From Phosphoribacter sp035448065 (GTDB taxonomy: Bacteria; Actinomycetota; Actinomycetes; Actinomycetales; Dermatophilaceae): 10,309 bases of DNA. Where the stretch lies: NCBI GenBank assembly GCA_035448065.1, contig DAOTIG010000120.1, positions 1 to 10,309 on the forward strand, written 5' to 3'. A program made the position numbers and the translations under genes. Shown in pieces: positions 6,656 through 10,309 of this stretch (its first letter is position 1; each line of letters begins with the position of its first letter). The notes beneath the pieces are model-generated. The model searched no databases. It was not told the origin of the DNA and worked only from the letters and a program-made list of their open reading frames with translations.

Positions 6656-7584
6656 GCGCCTGGGTCCGGCGAGCCGGGTCCGGCGACGCCGAGTGGGACG
6701 TGCGGATCGAGCCGGGCCAGCCCACCGAGCCGGGCTGGCGGCATACCGGCCTGCTCGTGACGACGCTCGACGACGGCGCCAGCCGCACCCTGCCCACCGG
6801 CGATCGCGAGGTGGTCGTCGTCCCGCTCTCGGGCAGCTTCACGGTGCACGTCGTGGGGGGGGAGACCGAGGCGATCGAGCTCGCCGGCCGCCCCCATGTG
6901 CTCGCCGGCCCGACCGACGTCGGCTACGTGCCCCGCGACCGCACGCTCACCGTGGTCGCGCGGGGAGTGGGCCGGGTCGCGCTCGCCTGCGCGCCGGCCC
7001 GCCACGCCTTCCCGGTATGCCGCGTGCCCGCCGGCGACGTGCCCGTCGAGCTGAGAGGGGCCGGCGCCTGCTCGCGGCAGGTGCACAACCTCGGCATCCC
7101 CGGGGTCCTCGAGGCCGACTCGATCATCGTCTGCGAGGTCATCACGCCGGCCGGCAACTGGTCGTCCTATCCCCCGCACAAGCACGACGAGGAGCGGCCG
7201 GGCCGGGAGACGGCACTCGAGGAGATCTACTACGTCGAGGTCGTCGCCGAGCCCGGCGCGCCTCCGGGTGCGGAGCCGGTCGGCTATCTGCGCAACTACG
7301 GCGGCGGGAGCGGCCTCGTCGACCCCGTCGACACGCTCGCCGAGGTCCGCTCCGGCGACGTCGTGCTGGTGCCGCGCGGCTGGCACGGGCCGGCGATGGC
7401 TCCGCCCGGCTATCACCTCTACTACCTCAACGTGATGGCCGGCCCCGGCCCCACCCGGGCCTGGCTCATTCGCGACGACCCCGCGCATGCCTGGGTCCGG
7501 GACGGCTGGGCCGGGCAGCCGGTCGACCCGCGGCTGCCCTTCGGCACGGCACCGGCGTCCCAGGCAGCGCCGGCCATCCCCTAG
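6652..7584 (+). CDS. iolB: 5-deoxy-glucuronate isomerase
   Basis: IolB converts 5-deoxy-D-glucuronate to 5-dehydro-2-deoxy-D-gluconate, linking IolD to IolC. It is a 310-residue bicupin. The N-terminal half carries the degenerate cupin (TGLLVTTLDDGAS, VVVVPLSGSFTVHV). The C-terminal half has the metal-binding cupin: PPHKHD with H176 and H178, a following glutamate in ALEEIYYVEV (about E190-191), and H245 in PRGWHGP. The ending HLYYLNVMAGPGPTRAWLIR is strongly IolB-like. The ATG overlaps the iolC stop as ATGA and has no clear Shine-Dalgarno sequence of its own, so translation is probably coupled. The next gene, iolA, follows after 37 bases with its own ribosome site. Confidence 0.95.
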   Translation: MSAWVRRAGSGDAEWDVRIEPGQPTEPGWRHTGLLVTTLDDGASRTLPTGDREVVVVPLSGSFTVHVVGGETEAIELAGRPHVLAGPTDVGYVPRDRTLTVVARGVGRVALACAPARHAFPVCRVPAGDVPVELRGAGACSRQVHNLGIPGVLEADSIIVCEVITPAGNWSSYPPHKHDEERPGRETALEEIYYVEVVAEPGAPPGAEPVGYLRNYGGGSGLVDPVDTLAEVRSGDVVLVPRGWHGPAMAPPGYHLYYLNVMAGPGPTRAWLIRDDPAHAWVRDGWAGQPVDPRLPFGTAPASQAAPAIP

Positions 7585-7610
7585 CGTGTCCGTCACGTCC
7601 CCGCCCGCCC

Positions 7611-7616
7611 GAGGAG
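7611..7616 (+). promoter_or_regulatory. Ribosome binding site of iolA
   Basis: GAGGAG lies five bases before the ATG at 7622 and settles that start against the longer in-frame opening to the left. The 37-base iolB-iolA gap shows no terminator. Confidence 0.7.
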
Positions 7617-7621
7617 CCGCG

Positions 7622-9121
7622 ATGAGCCAGCCCGCCCGCATCACCCACCGCATCGGCAACACGTCCTGGGATCGGCCGGTCGAGCGGCACGGTGCGGTCT
7701 TCAACCCGGCGACCGGCGAGGTCACCGGGCACGTCGACCTCGCCTCGGCCGCCGTCGTCGACGAGATCGTCATGCACGCCAAGCGGGCCGCTGCCGCGTG
7801 GGGCCGCGCCTCCCTCGCCAGCCGCACCCCGGTGCTCTTCGCGATGCGCCAGCTGCTGCACGAGAACAAGGAGCGGCTCGCGGCCCTCATCACCGCCGAG
7901 CACGGCAAGGTCCTCTCCGATGCGCTCGGCGAGGTCAACCGCGGCATCGAGGTCGTCGAGTTCGCCTGCGGCATACCGCATCTGCTCAAGGGCGGGCACT
8001 CCGAGAACGTCTCCACGGGCGTCGACACCTACTCCATCCTGCAGCCCCTCGGCGTCGTCGCGGTGATCTCGCCGTTCAACTTCCCGGCGATGGTGCCGTT
8101 GTGGTTCGTGCCGGTCGCGATCGCCTGCGGCAACGCCGTCGTCATCAAGCCGTCCGAGAAGGACCCGTCCGTCGTCAACGCGGTCGCCGAGCTGTGGGAG
8201 CAGGCCGGGCTGCCCGACGGTGTGCTCAACGTCGTGCACGGCGACAAGGAGGCGGTCGACGCGCTGCTCACCCACCCCGCCATCACAGCGATCTCCTTCG
8301 TCGGCTCGACGCCGATCGCCCGCTACGTCTACGAGACCGGCACGGCGCACGGAAAGCGGGTGCAGGCGCTCGGCGGCGCCAAGAACCACATGCTCGTGCT
8401 GCCCGACGCCGACCTCGACCTAGCCGCCGATGCCGCCGTCAACGCCGGCTTCGGCTCGGCCGGCGAGCGGTGCATGGCGATCTCGGTCGTCGTCGCCGTC
8501 GAGCCGATCGCCGACGACCTGGTCGCCCGGATCGCCGACCGGATGGCGACCCTGCGCACCGGCGACGGCACCCGAGGCTGCGACATGGGGCCGGTCGTCA
8601 CGCCCGCCGCGAAGGAGCGGATCACCCGGCTCATCGCCGAGGGGGTCTCCGCCGGTGCCACCGTCGTCGTCGACGGCCGGGACGGCGAGTTCGACGGCGC
8701 GGCGGAGGGCTTCTTCGTCGGGCCGACGATGTTCGACCGGGTCACGCCGCAGATGTCGATCTACACCGAGGAGATCTTCGGCCCGGTGCTGTCCGTCGTG
8801 CGGGTCGGCTCCTACGACGAGGGCCTGGCGCTCGTCAACGCCAGCCCCTACGGCAACGGGACGGCGATCTTCACCAACGACGGCGGCGCGGCGCGGCGCT
8901 TCCAGCACGAGGTCGAGGTCGGCATGGTGGGCATCAACGTGCCGATCCCGGTGCCGATGGCCTACTACTCCTTCGGCGGGTGGAAGGACTCGCTCTTCGG
9001 CGACAGCCACGCCCACGGGATCGAGGGCGTGCACTTCTTCACCCGGACCAAGGCAGTCACCCAGCGCTGGCTCGATCCGAGCCACGGCGGGCTCAACCTC
9101 GGCTTCCCGCAGAACCGCTGA
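7622..9121 (+). CDS. iolA: CoA-acylating methylmalonate/malonate-semialdehyde dehydrogenase
   Basis: This 499-residue aldehyde dehydrogenase converts malonate semialdehyde, the end product of inositol breakdown, to acetyl-CoA and CO2 with NAD and CoA. It may also act on methylmalonate semialdehyde from valine (mmsA role). Visible family marks are the oxyanion-hole asparagine N153 in SPFNFPAMVPLW, KPSEKDP for the cofactor, FVGSTPIA, and the nucleophile C284 in FGSAGERCMAIS. The usual ALDH general-base glutamate is replaced in LGGAKNHMLVLPDAD, as known for the CoA-dependent MMSDH subgroup. EEIFGPVL and the C-terminal YSFGGWKDSLFGD follow. The start at 7622 is supported by GAGGAG five bases upstream. 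One GCGGCATACC word (7968) forces an ATA isoleucine codon in CGIPHLL. Confidence 0.95.
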   Translation: MSQPARITHRIGNTSWDRPVERHGAVFNPATGEVTGHVDLASAAVVDEIVMHAKRAAAAWGRASLASRTPVLFAMRQLLHENKERLAALITAEHGKVLSDALGEVNRGIEVVEFACGIPHLLKGGHSENVSTGVDTYSILQPLGVVAVISPFNFPAMVPLWFVPVAIACGNAVVIKPSEKDPSVVNAVAELWEQAGLPDGVLNVVHGDKEAVDALLTHPAITAISFVGSTPIARYVYETGTAHGKRVQALGGAKNHMLVLPDADLDLAADAAVNAGFGSAGERCMAISVVVAVEPIADDLVARIADRMATLRTGDGTRGCDMGPVVTPAAKERITRLIAEGVSAGATVVVDGRDGEFDGAAEGFFVGPTMFDRVTPQMSIYTEEIFGPVLSVVRVGSYDEGLALVNASPYGNGTAIFTNDGGAARRFQHEVEVGMVGINVPIPVPMAYYSFGGWKDSLFGDSHAHGIEGVHFFTRTKAVTQRWLDPSHGGLNLGFPQNR

Positions 9122-9128
9122 GCCCGCG

Positions 9129-10172
9129 ATGAGCGATCGGCCACTGCACCTCGGGATCGTCGGCGTCGGGCGGATCGGGGCCACCCACGCCCGCACGCTC
9201 GCCGGGCTCGAGACGGTCGAGCGGCTCACCGTCACCGACCTCGACCCAGCCGCCGCCGCGCGGACTGTCGACGCGATCGCCGGGGTGGGCGCCGGCCGGG
9301 TCACCGCCGCGGCCGTCGACGCCGTGCCTGCGCTGCTCGACTCCGGCATCGACGCGCTCGTCATCACCACCGGCACGGCCACCCACGCGGGACTCATCGA
9401 GGCCGGCGTCGCCGCGGGTCTGCCGACCTTCTGCGAGAAGCCGGTCGCCGGCACGGTCGGCGAGTCGATCGCCCTGGCCGAACTCGAGCGGCGCTCCGGG
9501 GTGCCGATCCACATCGGCTTCCAGCGCCGCTTCGACGCCGGCTACCGCCGACTGCGCGAGGCGGTCGCGGCCGGCGAGCTCGGCGAGCTGCGACTCGTGC
9601 GGGCGGCCACCCACGACCAGTCGCCGCCGCCCGCGGCATACCTGCCGGGCTCGGGCGGCATCTTCCGCGACTGCGGCATCCACGACGTCGACATCCTGCG
9701 CTTCGTCACCGGCCGTGAGGTCGTGCGCGCGTATGCCGCGGGCGGCACGAAGGGGCCGGCGTTCTTCGCCGACGCCGGCGACGTCGACACCGGCGCCGCC
9801 GTGCTCACCCTTGACGACGGCACGCTCGCGCTCGTCTCGCTCACGCGCTATCACGGCGCCGGCCACGACGTGCGGATGGAGGTGCACGGCAGCCTCGGCA
9901 CGCTGTCGGCGGGCCTCGACGACAGCCTCGCGATCGCGTCGGCGCAGCCCGGGGTGGCCTTCCCACCCGGCCCCACCCATCCGTCATTCGCGGAGCGCTT
10001 CGCCGCCGCATATGCCGCGGAGCTCGCGGCCTTCGTCGAGGTGGCGGCCGGCCGCGCCCCGAGCCCGTGCACGGTTGCCGACGGGCTGGCCGCGGCGCGG
10101 ATCGCCGAGGCGTGCGCGCTCTCGCTCGCCCAGGGCCGCCCGGTGGAGTTGAGCGAGGTGCCGGCCCGATGA
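9129..10172 (+). CDS. iolG: Gfo/Idh/MocA oxidoreductase, probable inositol 2-dehydrogenase
   Basis: The protein has 347 residues. An N-terminal Rossmann fold is shown by GIVGVGRIGATHA (G12-x-G14-x2-G17), with TDLDP at the end of the second strand. EKPVAGT carries the likely catalytic lysine K104. FRDCGIHDVDILRFVTG holds D181 and H185. These match the Lys/Asp/His triad described for inositol dehydrogenases (K97, D172, H176 in the Bacillus enzyme), with the same Asp-x3-His spacing. The likely reaction is NAD-dependent oxidation of myo-inositol to 2-keto-myo-inositol, the first pathway step. Related dehydrogenases for scyllo- or chiro-inositol share these motifs, so the exact substrate is not certain. 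The ATG lies seven bases after the iolA stop with only a weak ribosome site, and the stop overlaps the next start as ATGA. GCGGCATACC occurs at 9633, with near copies at 9730 and 10009. Confidence 0.85.
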   Translation: MSDRPLHLGIVGVGRIGATHARTLAGLETVERLTVTDLDPAAAARTVDAIAGVGAGRVTAAAVDAVPALLDSGIDALVITTGTATHAGLIEAGVAAGLPTFCEKPVAGTVGESIALAELERRSGVPIHIGFQRRFDAGYRRLREAVAAGELGELRLVRAATHDQSPPPAAYLPGSGGIFRDCGIHDVDILRFVTGREVVRAYAAGGTKGPAFFADAGDVDTGAAVLTLDDGTLALVSLTRYHGAGHDVRMEVHGSLGTLSAGLDDSLAIASAQPGVAFPPGPTHPSFAERFAAAYAAELAAFVEVAAGRAPSPCTVADGLAAARIAEACALSLAQGRPVELSEVPAR

Positions 10173-10309
10173 GCAGCGCCACCCGGCCGATCGCCGACCG
10201 ACTCGCCGGGGCGCCGATCTCGTGGGGCGTCTGCGAGGTGCCCGGCTGGGGCTGGCAGGACGACCCCGCCAGCGTGCTCACCGAGATGACAGCGCTCGGG
10301 CTGTGCGCC
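10169..10309 (+). CDS. iolE: IolE-type TIM-barrel protein (inosose dehydratase), 5' end only
   Basis: Forty-seven codons are visible before the window ends. After a short N-terminus the protein reads LAGAPISWGVCEVPGWGWQ, then a DPASVLTEMTALGL helix. This is the characteristic first strand and helix of inosose dehydratase-like xylose-isomerase-fold proteins found in actinobacterial iol clusters. The expected role is dehydration of 2-keto-myo-inositol to the dione that IolD opens. Metal and catalytic residues lie beyond the window. The ATG overlaps the iolG stop (ATGA). Other sugar-phosphate isomerase/epimerase-family roles are possible, but the operon position favours IolE. Confidence 0.8.
   Translation, partial: MSSATRPIADRLAGAPISWGVCEVPGWGWQDDPASVLTEMTALGLCA

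Larger units (their letters stand above)
4498..9642. repeat. Dispersed 10-mer GCGGCATACC, eight exact copies in the iol genes
   Basis: Plus-strand copies (GCGGCATACC) start at 4866, 6190, 6738, 7968 and 9633. Complement copies (GGTATGCCGC) start at 4498, 5774 and 7014. One near copy (one mismatch) is at 9730 and a weaker one (two mismatches) at 10009. All are inside coding sequence, in iolD, iolC, iolB, iolA and iolG. They fall in different codon phases, encoding AAY, RYAA, GMP, RHT, VCR and GIP. Flanks outside the ten bases are not conserved, apart from a preference for G after the word. Every GGCATACC octamer I found in the window is part of the full 10-mer. I found none in 1-3650. Confidence 0.85.

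Noticed and set aside
1..10309. CRISPR arrays, tRNA or rRNA genes, riboswitches
   Set aside because: I saw no regularly spaced repeats, no tRNA-like cloverleaf and no conserved rRNA or riboswitch core on reading both strands.

Overview
The window is high-GC DNA with actinobacterial gene style: codons ending in G/C, GTG starts, ATGA stop/start overlaps, and a surface protein with an LAxTG sorting signal. An actinomycete of the Micrococcales type is plausible, but the genus cannot be fixed from this sequence alone. The window has two parts with different character.

Left part (1 to about 3.6 kb) looks accessory. It opens with the last 31 codons of an ISL3-family transposase, whose stop codon lies in what looks like the right terminal repeat of the element. 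A 1009-residue secreted, modular, sortase-anchored adhesin-like protein follows, closed by a perfect 13-bp hairpin. On the opposite strand next to it is the decayed ATP-binding end of a sensor histidine kinase. It is broken in part by a triplicated 8-bp repeat.

Right part (3.7 to 10.3 kb) is a myo-inositol catabolism locus. iolD lies on the minus strand. A 69-bp intergenic gap separates it from a divergent plus-strand run iolC-iolB-iolA-iolG-iolE, the last cut by the window end. Together these cover most of the inositol pathway. IolG oxidises inositol to inosose, IolE dehydrates it, IolD opens the ring, IolB isomerises 5-deoxyglucuronate, IolC phosphorylates the product, and IolA converts the malonate semialdehyde formed later to acetyl-CoA. 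The aldolase (IolJ), a transporter and a regulator are not in the window. Tight spacing (ATGA overlaps at C/B and G/E, 7 nt at A/G, 37 nt at B/A) suggests one transcript for C-B-A-G-E.

The most unusual signal is not a gene. The 10-mer GCGGCATACC (or its complement GGTATGCCGC) occurs eight times, exactly, inside the iol genes. It appears in both orientations, in all three codon phases and coding for different peptides, sometimes at the cost of rare codons. I found no copy in the accessory left part. This density resembles DNA-uptake words or HIP1-like words and suggests selection or a mutational process acting on the DNA itself.
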